A stretch of DNA of 64,000 nt from Megascapheus bottae (GCA_024803745.1 JANJXV010000010.1:32855025-32919024); one strand, 5' to 3'. Counted from the first letter of the stretch, positions 1 to 11,340 are shown. Numbers and translations: made by a program. The notes: generated by a model not told the origin, from the letters alone.

Positions 1-814
1 GCAAAGTTTGTACATTCTTTATTTAGGACAATGTTAATATACTAAACATATTAAAATTTTCAATATTTTGGGCAAATTTCTATCCTTATTGTTTTTTTCC
101 TACTTATGCTACCAGTCACAAAGAACAACTTTAACAATTATGTAGGGATTGTTTACTTGTCATTTTTTGTTTTCTGTGCAACAAAGCAAATTCATTAGAT
201 GTAAGATCTTCTTTCTAATTATTATATCTTCTGTTCATTTTGCCTTATGTAATTATAACTCATTTCTATCCCCAATACTACTTAATGTTTAAAGTAAATC
301 TATTATTAGTATTGTTAATGCTGTTTTTTATTTGATATTTACATCATGTTCTTTTAGGATGAGCCTTAGTGTATTCTTTTTTAACCGATTTTATTATTAT
401 AAAAGTGATGTACAGAGAGCTTACAGTTATATAAGTCAGGTAAAGATTGTATTTATTTTTGGATAATATCACCCCTGCTCTTGCTCCCTTAGTGTGTTTT
501 AACATTTAACATATACCTCTTATTAGAATTGTATGCTTCCATTTATCCATATTGAAGGTCATTATATTTTAATTGATGTAATTATATCCTGTTTATTGTC
601 ATTGTGGTTAAATGTTATCAACTTCATATATTTTATTTATCTCTCCTATCTTATATTTTCATTTTCTATATTATTCTATTTGTTATTGTTATTCACTTGT
701 GTTTCCTTCCTTAGGTTATTGTGCATGCTTGCTATTCTTTTACTGGTTACCTTGGAGATTTTGACATATGTCATTGATTTATTAAGATTTTATAATAGTA
801 GCAATTTTATATTC
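1..814. other. unique AT-rich intergenic sequence
   Basis: No repeat family, RNA gene or coding region is recognised. Open frames here are T-rich runs (Leu/Ile/Phe/Ser-rich), as expected by chance in AT-rich DNA. Confidence 0.6.
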
Positions 815-830
815 TAAAAAATGAAAAGTG

Positions 831-1015
831 GGGCCAGGAGTTTGGCCTAGTGGCAGAGTACTTGCCTGGCATACACAAAGACCTGGGTTCAATTCCTCGG
901 TACCACATAACACAAAAAAGCCAGAAGTGGTGCTATGGCTTAAAGTGGTAGAGTTCTAGCCTTGAGAAAGGCCAAAAACAGTGCTCAGGCCTTGAGTTCA
1001 AGCCCCAGGACTGGC
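831..1015 (+). mobile_element. IDL-Geo SINE
   Basis: Complete dimeric SINE. The left monomer is ID/tRNA-Ala-like, with A box around TTTGGCCTAGTGGCAGAG and B box GGGTTCAATTCC. The right Geo monomer ends in CCCCAGGACTGGC and is followed by an A-rich tail. The flanks repeat TAAAAAATGAAAAG (815-828) and TAAAAAAATGAAAG (1016-1029), an imperfect TSD. Transcription would be by RNA polymerase III and mobilisation by L1. Confidence 0.9.
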
Positions 1016-1203
1016 TAAAAAAATGAAAGGATAATAGATCTATTTAATAATTTTAGTTCAACTACCCATTGCCATAGTTTATTACAAGCAATTTGATTCT
1101 AGAAAATATGTTTACTATTGTACTTTATAGTCAATATTTATTTTGACTAATTCTTTTTTATTTGACTTGTTTAGTTTTGCATACATTGGAGATAATTTGT
1201 CGT

Positions 1204-1227
1204 GTGTATGTGTGTGTGTGCCTGTGA

Positions 1228-1280
<53 letters not shown>
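1204..1280. repeat. (TG)n microsatellite
   Basis: A TG/CA array of about 75 bp with a few interruptions (CCTGTGATTC near 1220, TATG near 1273). It abuts the 3' end of a minus-strand Geo SINE that starts at 1281, so it occupies the position of the SINE tail. Confidence 0.95.
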
Positions 1281-1375
1281 TACCAGTCCTGGGGCTTGAA
1301 CTCAAAGTCTAGGCATTGCCTCTGAGCTATTTTGCTCAAGGCTATCCCTCTACCACTTGAGCCAGAGTTCCACTT
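1281..1375 (-). mobile_element. Geo-type SINE, interrupted
   Basis: Reverse complement of the Geo right monomer: CCAGTCCTGGGGCTTGAACTC at the 3' end, then CTCTACCACTTGAGCCA and CCACTTC. Its upstream half is lost or decayed because an IDL-Geo (1419-1583) inserted here. The target sequence CCAATTTGCCTT is duplicated on the far side. Confidence 0.75.
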
Positions 1376-1418
1376 CCAATTTGCCTTTTTTGTTTATTGT
1401 TTATTTGTTTGTTTGTTT

Positions 1419-1583
1419 GCCAGTCTTGGGCCTTGAGCTCAGGGCCTGAACACTATCTTTGGGTTTTCTCAAGACTATAGCTCTACCACCTGAGCAACAG
1501 CACCACTTCTGGCTTTTTCTGTGTATGTGGTACTGAGAAATAGAACCCAGGGCTTCATGCGAGTTAGGCCATGCTCCTGTACT
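1419..1583 (-). mobile_element. IDL-Geo SINE nested in an older Geo SINE
   Basis: Minus-strand IDL-Geo. The Geo part (GCCAGTCTTGGGCCTTGAGCTC) comes first, then the ID-like part ending near GTTAGGCCATGCTCCTGTAC. The T-rich tail is at 1386-1418. The TSD is CCAATTTGCCTT (1376-1387) and CCAATTTGTCTT (1584-1595), one mismatch. Confidence 0.85.
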
Positions 1584-1716
1584 CCAATTTGTCTTACATT
1601 TTAAAGAAGACAGTTTCATATTTTCTTTGGTATGAAAACTCTGTTATGATTATGAAAACTGAGTTCTTGCATGCCTATGTCTTTGCATGTCTTTCACTTT
1701 TAAAAATGTATATTTT

Positions 1717-2422
1717 CCAAATGTCCAGAAACAAGGACATACTAAAGCCACGAACACAACGATGTTCATTGCAGCACTATTTACCATAGCAAAGATAAGG
1801 AACCAACCCAGATGCCCCTCAATAAATGATTGAATCAAGAGGATGTAGTACTTATACAGAATGTAATTCTATGCTGCCATCAGAAAGAATGACATCCTCC
1901 CATTTGTAAGGAAATGGAAAGACTTGGAAAAAATCATATTAAGTGAAGTAAGCCAGACCCAAAGGAACATGAGTTCCATGGTTTCCCTCATTTGTAATAA
2001 TTAGTACGTATCTAGGACTCTCCTAGCAGAAGATTACAATAGCTCAAAATTTAGGTATCTAAGGTCATATAGGATGAAACTAAATGAAAGGAACTCTATG
2101 ATATGGAAATAAGAGCTTTATCTTGTATGGTTGTTATTAATGAAATGTCATTTCTCTTCTCTTTTGTTGCCCTTTGGTCAATCTCATATTATTACAGTAT
2201 CTGACTTTGTTATCTGGTATATTGTATATATGTTTATTTTTTATTTGAAATAGGAAAGGGAAGGGGGGAAAACAAGAGGATTTTGAGAGGGTGGGGGAAG
2301 GGAAATGGGGACTAAAACATGAGAAGGGGTATCAATGTGTGAGAAGTAATGCACCTACTAACTGGGGAATGTTACTGTAACCCCTCTATACACTACCCCG
2401 ACTATAAAAAAAACTTAAAAAC
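1717..2422 (+). mobile_element. 5'-truncated L1 (ORF2 C-terminus plus 3' UTR)
   Basis: Starts inside the ORF2 C-terminal region. The plus frame reads the L1 signature MFIAALFTIAK and later KIILSEVSQTQRN, with stops inside. The 3' UTR has a G-rich purine tract at about 2250-2330 and ends in a short A-rich tail. TSD AATGTATATTTT (1705-1716) versus AATGTGTATTTT (2423-2434), one mismatch. A dead copy. Confidence 0.9.
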
Positions 2423-2603
2423 AATGTGTATTTTAATACAAATTTCTTGAATGTTTGATATCATCCTTATCTCTTCTTAAGCTAGCCCATCATCTTCTGG
2501 CTTCATTATTTCTTTGAACAACCTTGTGCATCTTGCTGTTCCTGCTGTGTAGGTAATAGATTTTAATGTTTTCTTCTTGTACATTCTGTTTTTTATTCTA
2601 AGA

Positions 2604-2664
2604 GTCCCAGGACCTCCCACATGCTGGACAAGCTTTCTTCCACTGAAACACATCTCCGGTCCTC
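2604..2664 (-). mobile_element. ID-like tRNA-derived SINE fragment
   Basis: The reverse complement reads GTGTTTCAGTGGAAGAAAGC...CAGCATGTGGGAGGTCCTGGG, which resembles the ID/tRNA-Ala head without a Geo partner. Degenerate and old, with no clear TSD. Confidence 0.45.
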
Positions 2665-2976
2665 CTGATTTCTTTTAACAGTTTTACATGTTGTTTTTGT
2701 GTTTGTTTTGCTTTTCTTATAATATACATCCTATGCATCCTGTGGTTATTTCTTCACTTGAAACCATCTCTGGGTTCTACTACTGAACAGTAATCTGGGT
2801 TCTTTGGTAGACTGGTGGAATGAAATAAAGAGGACTGTTATAGATCAAAAATGACCTGAAACAAATGTTCAATAAGCGCATCTTGTTGCAACCAAAACAT
2901 ATTTTGGTACAATAAAAATTAAAATGCGATAGAATATTACGTGATCTAAGAATATTTTTGTTTTGTTTTGTTTTTT

Positions 2977-3160
2977 GCCAGTCCTGGGTTTGAGCTCAGG
3001 GCCTGAGCACTGTCCTTGGACTTTCTCAAAGATAAAGCCTACCACTTGAGCCTCAGCACCACTTCCAGCTTTTTTCTATGTATGTGGTACTGAGGAATTG
3101 AACCTGGGTCTTCGTGCATGCTTGGCAAGCACTCTACCACTAGGCCAAACTCCAGGCCCC
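2977..3160 (-). mobile_element. IDL-Geo SINE
   Basis: Complete minus-strand copy with a T-rich tail at 2961-2976. GCCAGTCCTGGG starts the Geo end and TAGGCCAAACTCCAGGCCCC is the ID-like 5' end. Flanks ATTTTTGTTTTG and ATTTTTGTTATT are consistent with a TSD. Confidence 0.9.
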
Positions 3161-3174
3161 CATTTTTGTTATTT

Positions 3175-4477
3175 TTATAGAGCGGTGTTAATGTTACTTT
3201 AGTAAGTTAACATACATGAGTACTAATGGTACATACTGAAAAATGTACAGTGATAGTAGAAAATACAAAGTCATTATGTATTTAAATTAAAATGTAATAA
3301 ATAATTCATTTAAACTATGTTAATAACCATTTCTTTTTAAATAAATTGATATAGTAGCTTCAGTGGACTGAATACTTTGTGGAGGATATAATCTTCCCTC
3401 CAGTGTTTTCTTCATACTTTTCAAGCCTGATGACTTAACTATCAGGGATAGAAGACCAGGAATCTGTTTGTTTGTTTTTTCTCCATCATGAAGTTGATAT
3501 GGTTTATATTGAATTCCTTACATCAGAGGGTTTGATGGTCAGTCTTGCCTTTTCTTGATAATAGTTGAGCCAATTCCTTAACCCTACCTTGTGGCATCTG
3601 CCACTGAAATTCTCAGGGGCCCAGAGCTGCCCCAGTAAGTCCTTAGTGCACTTGTCCACTGTGATGTTAAGTAGCGCTCACACTCACAGGCATAATTCCT
3701 ACAACTGCAGCAGCCACTCAGTGCTCTGCTGCTAGGCTCGTTTGGAGCTTTCCACATCGACCATCTTATTCAGTTCTTCCATCTACTGGAAGAAGGAAGG
3801 AAATGAGTGAAGAAGGCATAGAGGTGACATTTTCCCACAGCTATTGCTGGTGAGTGATGTATCTATTTAGGACTCCTCTGCCAAAGCTTATCTTCCACTC
3901 AATGGCTTGGACTACTGAGAGCAGGTGGCTGATTATCTCTATGAGACGAAAACAGAGTTAGAACCCGGAAAGTTAATGGTGCCGTGCGGGACCCTTGTTT
4001 GAAGTAAGGGGTGGATTTATTTTGAGTGTAGCAGGATAATATATGAGTTTTTGTTTTTTCAAAATCTGAAAATAATTTAAGATAACAAAGAGCTAAAACA
4101 TAGTTGAATGTTTCTGTGCACTCCTTACTTGGTTTTCCCAGGACAAGAACTTATAATCAAATCAAATTATTAAGACCAGAAAAATCATTGTAAACGTACT
4201 ACTAAATCAGTTTTACAATCTCACATTTATTAATATTCTCCATTCCTGTGTGCCATAATTCTCCACCTTGGGATGCTGTCCTGTGCATTGTTTTGCTGTT
4301 CTAACCACACACCATTATCAGAGGTAATTTTCTCCAGGAGTTATGATAATCAGATATATCACCACATATAATTATATATCCTCTGTGCCATGAAGTTATT
4401 TGGGTTGAAAGCCACTGTGCCATCTCAACTCCCCCCCCAACTTAAGTGGATTGCAGATATTTTCACATGTACTGTTT
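3175..4477. other. unique sequence without recognised gene
   Basis: No element is recognised with confidence. The stretch at 3540-3960 is less AT-rich than its surroundings. I tried it as a reverse-strand processed pseudogene, but the best minus frame has many stops and matches no protein I know. A run of nine C lies near 4428. Confidence 0.5.
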
Positions 4478-4690
4478 TTTTGGGGGGAGAATGGAGGAGA
4501 ATGACATTACTGTTTGAACTCAGGGCCCTACATTTGCTAAGCAGCCATTCTACCCCCTCAGATATGTTCCTAGCCCCTTTTGCTTTAATTATTTTTTCAG
4601 ATATGGTCTTATACTTTTGCCTGGAGCTAGTCTTAGGCCACAGTCCTCCCGCTTCTGCCTCCTGAGTAGCTGAGACGAGAGCTAAAATTG
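4478..4690 (-). mobile_element. B1-dID-like SINE, old
   Basis: On the minus strand a 7SL/B1-like half (CTCAGCTACTCAGGAGGCAGA near 4660) is followed by a tRNA/ID-like half. The B-box-like GGGCCCTGAGTTCAAA complements 4516-4531. This 7SL-plus-ID arrangement is the one described for rodent B1-dID elements. Substitutions are frequent. Confidence 0.5.
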
Positions 4691-4802
4691 AGTCTCAATA
4701 ACGTTTGCCTGGAGAAGCCTTGAATCATGACTTTCCTGTCCTCACTTCCTTAGGTTATAGGTAAGACACACTTCTTCTAGCCCTTTGCATGCATGGTTTC
4801 TG

Positions 4803-5022
4803 TGTGCCAGTTTTGGTGTTTGAACTCAGGGACTGAGATCTGTCCCTAAGCTTCTTTTGCTTGGAGCTAGTGCTCTATCACTTGAGCCACAATTAGATTT
4901 CTGGCTTTTTTTTTTAAAAATAATTTACAGACTTTTCTGCCTAGGGTAGCTTTGAACATCACTCATCGGATTTCAGCTTCTTGATTAGCTACAATTACAG
5001 GCATGAGCCCCAATGCCTGGAT
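4803..5022 (-). mobile_element. B1-Geo SINE (7SL head, Geo tail)
   Basis: The plus strand reads GTGCCAGTTTTGGTGTTTGAACTC (Geo end), a T-rich linker, then CTGCCTAGGGTAGCTTTGAAC and GATTACAGG-like text (B1 half, reversed). Diverged; no clear TSD. Confidence 0.75.
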
Positions 5023-7250
5023 CACATATATGTATTAATACTTGCTTTCTTTCTCACTCGCTCTACAGATTTTAATAAAACTATCACTATCATTTAAACA
5101 CAGAAGTCTTCTGCCATCAATAACTTGCAACTTCCTTGTTATAGTCTTCTGAAATCATCAGCCTCTTGGTAATCACACATCTTTCTCCTTCTCTACATTT
5201 TTGTCATTCAGACAATGTCTCATGGATGAATTCATACAGATTGTCACTATGTGAGATTGACGTTTAGTTTCACTCAGATTAAGGCTGATGAGAGCAATCC
5301 AAGTTATCATTTGAATCAAATAGTATTCATAAACTGCTTTGTTGACTGGCAACCATTTGTACAATTACTTAAAGATATTATATATTCTTAAAAATATTTG
5401 AACATTAAGGCATAGCTGATATTGAATATCATGAAGATTAATAAAAGTGCATGGGGAGAGTATAGATAGAAAAGAAAGGGAATTTAGGAGTGAGTTTGGA
5501 AAGGACCAACATTCAGAGTTCACATAGATATTATGAGATAGAAGTGAGTCTAAGGAGGAAAGTACTAGCGATAACAAACTACAGGAACCAGGCTTAGAAC
5601 TTTCAGAAAGGAGAGTGGTAGATAATATATATCAGTTGTTTATTATACTTGTCTGTATATATTTGAGGGTAATTATTGGCTATGAGAAAGGAGACAGAAA
5701 CGTGATTCTAGAGCAGAGTAAACATACTGGGAATGAAATAGATGATAAAGACTCTGTGAGAACTAGATTGTCATTACAAATTTTATGAGTAGGAAGAGAC
5801 TTCAAATCTCCCAGTTTTCACACAAAAAGACTATATTTAAGAAAGTAAGATGAACATGAATTCAAAGCAAGAAACCCGAAAGACTAAAGTAGCCAGGGAC
5901 TTCATTTCTCACACATCTCCTTTCTCTTTTGTTTAGAGGGTGACACTAGGAATAGCCATTTACTTGTTTGAAAAATCAATGGTTTAGCTGTCAAGATGAT
6001 TTAAACAGATCGTCTTTTTTTTATCTGGCATTGACAGATGATGTATGACTCTATACAGCTTGATCTCAGGGCACTTGGAACTGCTTCTTGGAATATCACG
6101 GTAGCTGGTCTAGTCTCTCATAAATTAGAAGCAGAAGCTTTACATGAGAAATCAATGTTTCTCATAAATGTTCTCATTGCAAACACTAATAAAATAATCC
6201 TATAAACTTTTGCCTTTTAGCCTAAAAAATTGAAATAAGATGTTGAACGAGAAAAAAATAACTTTGGAGGCCCTACTAAGAGTAGTAAAACATTAATCTA
6301 GATCCCAAGGGGTATGAGCTAAAAACATTGTTTGAATAAGTTAATATACGGAAAATGTGTAAAGTAAGAGTTTTAGTACATCTGCGTAAATAATTTAAAT
6401 CAGCAATTTTCTTACAAATTTTCTAGTGATTTTGCTTGTTCCAAACAGCGCCTCTAGGGACCATTTATTGGAAGAAAAGAGATGACATGTCATGCCTGAA
6501 ATATGCCTAAAACTATAAAATCTAGTAATGTTCACTTTTCCTAAAATGGAATAGTCAACAACCTAATATCAATGTTCTCATAAGTTTATAATTGGAACAT
6601 AAGCTATCTCCATGTGATCTTTCTACAAAATAAGAAAAAGATAATCACATTGAACTAGAAGGAGGGGCCTGAAGAAGACTCACCAAAAGCCTTTACAAGT
6701 GTTTTCATCAAGAGGTGGAGCTATTTCTCTGTTCCTTGATTCTGGGTATATTTTGTTACTTTGGCCAATAGAATGTGACAAAATTTACAGTTCTTTCCTA
6801 ATTTATTCTTGAGGTCTGTCACTTAAGAGTGGCCATAAATTAAGTGTAGCCATTATATAGGAGAATACTCATTGGAGAAAATTAAGGTTGTGTGTCTTGG
6901 ATGAGTTATGATGAGAAAGCAGACAAAATTTGTAGAACAATAAAAAATGGTATTACTCTGAGAACCCATAAAGATTAGAAGTGTCAAATGGAGGTGAACA
7001 GGAAGTCTGGAGGTGACCAAGAACTAGCCTGTAAATGTGTTGAGAAGGACACGAAGTGTGGGAAATCTGTAGGATGACACCTTTAATAACAACCATGGTT
7101 CATTTCCAGCACTGTGTCTTGTAAGTATCACTGATGGGTTCACCTGCAGTCCTGCTGTTTCCGCAAATCAGACAAATCTACATACAAGACAAAGGGTATC
7201 CAAATGAAAAGCAATGACAACAGGGAATAAACCAAAGAAAAGGAAGAAAG
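5023..7250. other. unique AT-rich sequence
   Basis: No interspersed repeat or gene is recognised. Reading frames stay under about 75 codons and have no recognisable domains. Confidence 0.5.
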
Positions 7251-7479
7251 AGCTGAGCAAGGTGGCTCACACCTGTCATCCTAGCTAACTCAGGAGGCCG
7301 AGATCTGAGGATGATGGTTCAAAGCCAGCCCAGGCACTAAAAAAATGTGAGAACCTTGTGTCCAATTAATCACTAGAAAAACAGGAAGTGGAGCTGTGGC
7401 TCCACGGGTAGGATGGTAGCCTTGAGCTGAAAAGCCAAGGGACAGTGCCCAGGCCCAGAGTTCAAGCCCCATGAGCCAC
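7251..7479 (+). mobile_element. B1-Geo SINE
   Basis: The 7SL-like head (GGTGGCTCACACCTGTCATCC, CAGGAGGCCGAGATCTGAGG) is followed by a linker (CCAATTAATCACTAG) and a Geo half (GGAAGTGGAGCTGTGGCTC ... AGAGTTCAAGCCCCATGA), then an A-rich tail to about 7495. Confidence 0.9.
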
Positions 7480-7504
7480 AAAGAAAAAAAAAAACTAAGG
7501 AAAA

Positions 7505-7735
7505 CCTCTTGTTCATTTCAATTAGCATCATTTTATATGACCATATGTATATAGCTTTTGAGCTGTTGTGATCCTCTGCTAGAACTGGGGAAGAGGAGGA
7601 GTGGGGAGAGGGAGAAAGCAGGAGAAAATGAGGGAAGGGGAAGTAGCAGTGTTGGACAAGAATTGTATTCATTTTCTTACTCATGTAACTGCAATCCCAC
7701 TGTACACCACTTTTAGAGTAAAATAAAATAAATAG
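7505..7735 (+). mobile_element. 5'-inverted L1 3' end, old
   Basis: Positions 7505-7583 match the reverse complement of the L1 3' UTR (compare 26,385-26,460). Positions 7584-7735 match the direct orientation: the purine-rich G tract, then ATGTAACTGCAATCCC...CTGTACACCAC and an A-rich tail. Head-to-head orientation inside one element indicates twin priming. No TSD could be read. Confidence 0.6.
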
Positions 7736-10319
7736 AGATGAAAAGATCCATGAGCATTAGCCCTTTATTATCTATTTTGGCTTCCTGATGGTGGTTTTGA
7801 CCAGTGAAAAAGAGAATAAATTGACCTGAGTTTTTGTCATAGTCAGCTCCTATATGCTGGATTTGGGGAATCATGGGAAGAGGAATCAAGAAAAATATGG
7901 ATGTTTATCATTTAAAAACCTTTACCACCTCTTCCAGTAATGTATTTAGATACAGTAAGTTAGAAAGAATAAAATGTTTAGCAGCAAACACTGTTTATGA
8001 ATAATCACTGCCCAGACTATTTCAATACAAGTCACATCAGAGCAATTGAATTTTCTTTTTGGCCTTGTAGAAAAGAAAAAACCAAGAGAGCAATCAATTG
8101 GAAAGCTTAAGCATGATTAATGGAGATTTTATGAGTCTACATTAGAGAGGAGGGAAGTGTATGTTGTAGGGGGGTTTTACCCTTGATTCATTCAGATTAT
8201 ATGTCATCTTTCACATTAAATTTAAAAGTATAAAGTGGGGTAAAATTATCAACTTGGAATATAATAAAAATAAATATAAAATATCTCTGGCCCCCAATTG
8301 TCTATCAAACAGAATCCAGGTCTACAAACATAAGGATAAGGTATAAAATCAAATAGCTGGCAACCTAGGGAGAAGCTAAGAATACATTTTAAAGCCTCTG
8401 CCTTACAGGCCAGAGGCAAACATGTAAGCATGGTAAGCTACATGGTAAGCTAGTAAGAAGTCACTGAGGTATATTTTCAAGGATGGTTTATTATTCCTGT
8501 TTTGTTTCATTTTGGAAGGAATACAGAGAAACTGGAGGATACAGAGGTGGAAATCAGATGGAAAGTGAAAGTGGCCCAGGAGTATAGGCAAGCTTGCTTA
8601 GAGTTTAACAAAAACCAATGAGCAATAATAAAACATTCTAAGTAAATTCAGGATTTCATAATTACTGCAAACAACATTTACCAAAACCTATTTGTACAAA
8701 CTTCACCTCTCCATATTCTGGAAATTTCTAATGTGGGTCCATCTTGCCTTCCAGGTAAATTTGCCAATAGCTGTTTAACTGTTTTTATATTGGTGCTCAT
8801 TCATGTTTCTCAATAATGGCTTATGCCAGTTATTTCCAAATATGTTGGTCATACATTCACAATCAGCAAAATTTTGTAGCAATGCCCCAATATACATGTA
8901 CTTCTTTACGTTGTACTATACTGATGTATCACTATATTAATATGCCAATGATGTAAAAATACAGATATTTAAAAGATTAAAAATTAATAGAATTATAATA
9001 TGATTATCTTATACAGTGGAGTTATGACAAGAAATTCCCCATGGGAGTTGGAGTCTAAAGCTAAAACACAAGTTGGACAGCTATCACAGTCAAATTATTC
9101 TTGGAGATCACTTGAAAGACTTTGATAATAAATAAGCTCTTAGTTTATAAACACACAAGTACAACATAACCAGTTTATGTTTTTGAAAACATAAACTTTG
9201 AAAAAAAAAGTTGCTGCTTCAGTTGATTAAGTGATGAAGTCGCTAGCATAGATGTAAGGTCAGATTGCATGGCAAATATGTGCTACCATTGCAGAATGCC
9301 AAATTTCTTATGATACTTGTTTATAAAATACAGGAAATAAGACGTGACTGAGAACAAGGAGTATAAGGGCAAATTAAAGTTACTAACCTCACATTCCCAC
9401 CAAGCTATATGGCTAATTGAGTGCAATGAAAAATGGATCTACCAACTACATAAATTTTGTCTCTCTGTATTTGTCTCTTTCAGTCTCTCCTTGCATCTCA
9501 TTTCTTTTCTCTTATACTTCTTACTTCTTGTTGTTGATTTCACAGAAATTAAATTGAGCCTTCAGTGATTTCTTGGCATACTTATTATTCTCCTTTCTCC
9601 TTATCACTGAAAATGAGTCAGCACCAGTTCCTTCACAGTTATAAATCTTCAATTTCTTCCAATATTTTAAGTGTAAATTCAACCACCTAGAATTTGGAGC
9701 TCAAAAATGTTCCTTTTTATTTAAATTATTACCATGCCAATTTTCCTATAGTTATGCTAAATTAAAATCAAGGATATTTACCATATCACTCCAATAGTTT
9801 AGGGATCAGGTAGACTATAAGTAGAAAGAGCAGGAATTTTGGCTTTAGTTTTAATATCTTCCTAACAGGTTATGCAATCTATGTGATGTTTGTTTGACAT
9901 GTATATGTATATGTATATTTATACATGCATATACATATTAGATATATACAATGTTCATCCTATGGATACATGTAGGACAGTATATCCCAGCTTGCTTGAA
10001 ATTACACATGGTGTATGATTTGCCTTGCCTGATAAAATGAGCCTTTCACTTTGAGTTGTATAATTTATCCTTCCCTGACCTTCATCCCATCTCACTCCTG
10101 AGATTTACACCTTCTCCATCAATCTATATTTTTGTGTGAAGACACCATGGACCAAAGCATTCAACAATTCAAGGTAGATACGTAGCACAAACAAAAATAG
10201 AGCATTCATACTAAGCCACTGCTAAATTAGGGTATTATTTTACGAGAGCATAATATAGTCTATACTACATTCTATGCATTCAAACTATCCCCCCCCCCAT
10301 TTACTAAATGGGCATGAAA
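7736..10319. other. unique AT-rich sequence
   Basis: No gene is recognised. Alternating purine/pyrimidine text TATGTATATGTATATTTATACATGCATATACATAT at 9902-9938 is in two palindromic halves. A C run lies near 10290. Confidence 0.5.
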
Positions 10320-10334
10320 ATAGATTGCTTGAAA

Positions 10335-10553
10335 GCCAGGCGGTGGCTCACACCTGTAATCCTTGCAACTCAGGAGGCTGAGATATGAGGATCGTGGTTC
10401 AAAGCCAGCCTGGACACTAAAGTCCGAGAGACTCTTATCTCCAATTAACCACTAGACAGCCGGAAGTGGTGCTGTGGCTCAAGGGGTAGTAGCCTTGAGT
10501 TGAAGAGCTCAGGGACAATGCCCAGACCCAGAGTTCAAGCCCCATGGCAGACC
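10335..10553 (+). mobile_element. B1-Geo SINE carrying a nested IDL-Geo in its tail
   Basis: A well-preserved B1-Geo: GCCAGGCGGTGGCTCACACC head, CTCTTATCTCCAATTAACC linker, Geo half ending GAGTTCAAGCCCCATGG. The A-rich tail (10554-10588) was then hit by an IDL-Geo. The outer TSD encloses both SINEs: ATAGATTGCTTGAAA at 10320-10334 and ATGGATTGCTTTAAA at 10793-10807. Confidence 0.9.
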
Positions 10554-10586
<33 letters not shown>

Positions 10587-10588
10587 GA

Positions 10589-10775
10589 GGGACGGGAGTT
10601 TGGCCTAGTGGCAGAGTGCTTGCCTAGTATGCACAAGGACCCGGGCTTGATGCCTCGGTACCACATACATAGACAAAAAAAGCTGGAAGTGGTTCTGAGG
10701 CTCAAGTGGTAGAGCTCTAGCCTTGAGAAAGTTCAAGGACAGTGCTCATGCTCTGAGCTCAAGCCCAGGACTGAC
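10589..10775 (+). mobile_element. IDL-Geo SINE nested in a poly-A tail
   Basis: Starts GGACGGGAGTTTGGCC, contains GGTACCACATACATAG at the monomer junction and ends AAGCCCAGGACTGACC plus an A-rich tail. It lies inside the poly-A tail of the B1-Geo at 10335, so it is the younger insertion. Confidence 0.9.
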
Positions 10776-10807
10776 CAAAAAAAAAAGAAAAAATGGATTG
10801 CTTTAAA

Positions 10808-11137
10808 TAAATTATTAATCTTTGTAGTAATCAATTAAATATGTAAAACTGAGTTGTGGCTAATCAAGGCTATGAATATTTTGATGTATTAAGAACAAAA
10901 TCAGAAAAATCTTAACCTATCCTATATAGTTGACAATTCTAATTATTTCTACAGATAAGTACTTAGTATAATGATCTCAATTATTTCTTAGCCCAGTTCT
11001 TAGCTCAATTAACAGCGATTAACTCATTATCTAAATATTGTATATGTAAAAGTATTTCAGAAGTTTATTTGATGTGTTTTGAGATTTTCTTTCAAAACAA
11101 AATAACTATATTAACTCAGATCAAATGGTCTTCAGAA
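10808..11137. other. unique AT-rich sequence
   Basis: No feature is recognised. Confidence 0.5.
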
Positions 11138-11340
11138 ATGTGTTTATTTGTTTATTTGAAATAGGAAAGGGAAGGGGGAAAACAAAATGATTGGGTGGGG
11201 GTGGGGGGAGGGAAATGAGGACAGAAACCCTAGAGGGAATATCAATGTGTGAGAAGTAATGCATCTCTACCTGGCAAATGTAACTGTAACCTCTATACAT
11301 TACCCCGACAAAAAAATAAAATAAAAAAGAAAAGAAAAAA
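11138..11340 (+). mobile_element. 5'-truncated L1 3' UTR
   Basis: Begins at the GTTTATTTGTTTATTTGAAATAGG part of the L1 3' UTR, contains the G-rich purine tract (11163-11222), ends TGTAACCTCTATACATTACCCC and has an A-rich tail. Confidence 0.85.

Noticed and set aside
831..905. Functional tRNA gene
   Set aside because: A- and B-box text is present, but it belongs to the IDL SINE monomer and cannot fold into a full cloverleaf with a proper acceptor stem.
1115..1339. Open frames rich in Thr/His or Cys/Val
   Set aside because: They are translations of the (TG)n array; the same happens at 20373-20637 and 20869-21054.
3540..3960. Possible processed pseudogene on the minus strand
   Set aside because: Less AT-rich, but translation in the best frame has many stops and I recognise no protein; no poly-A tail or TSD found.
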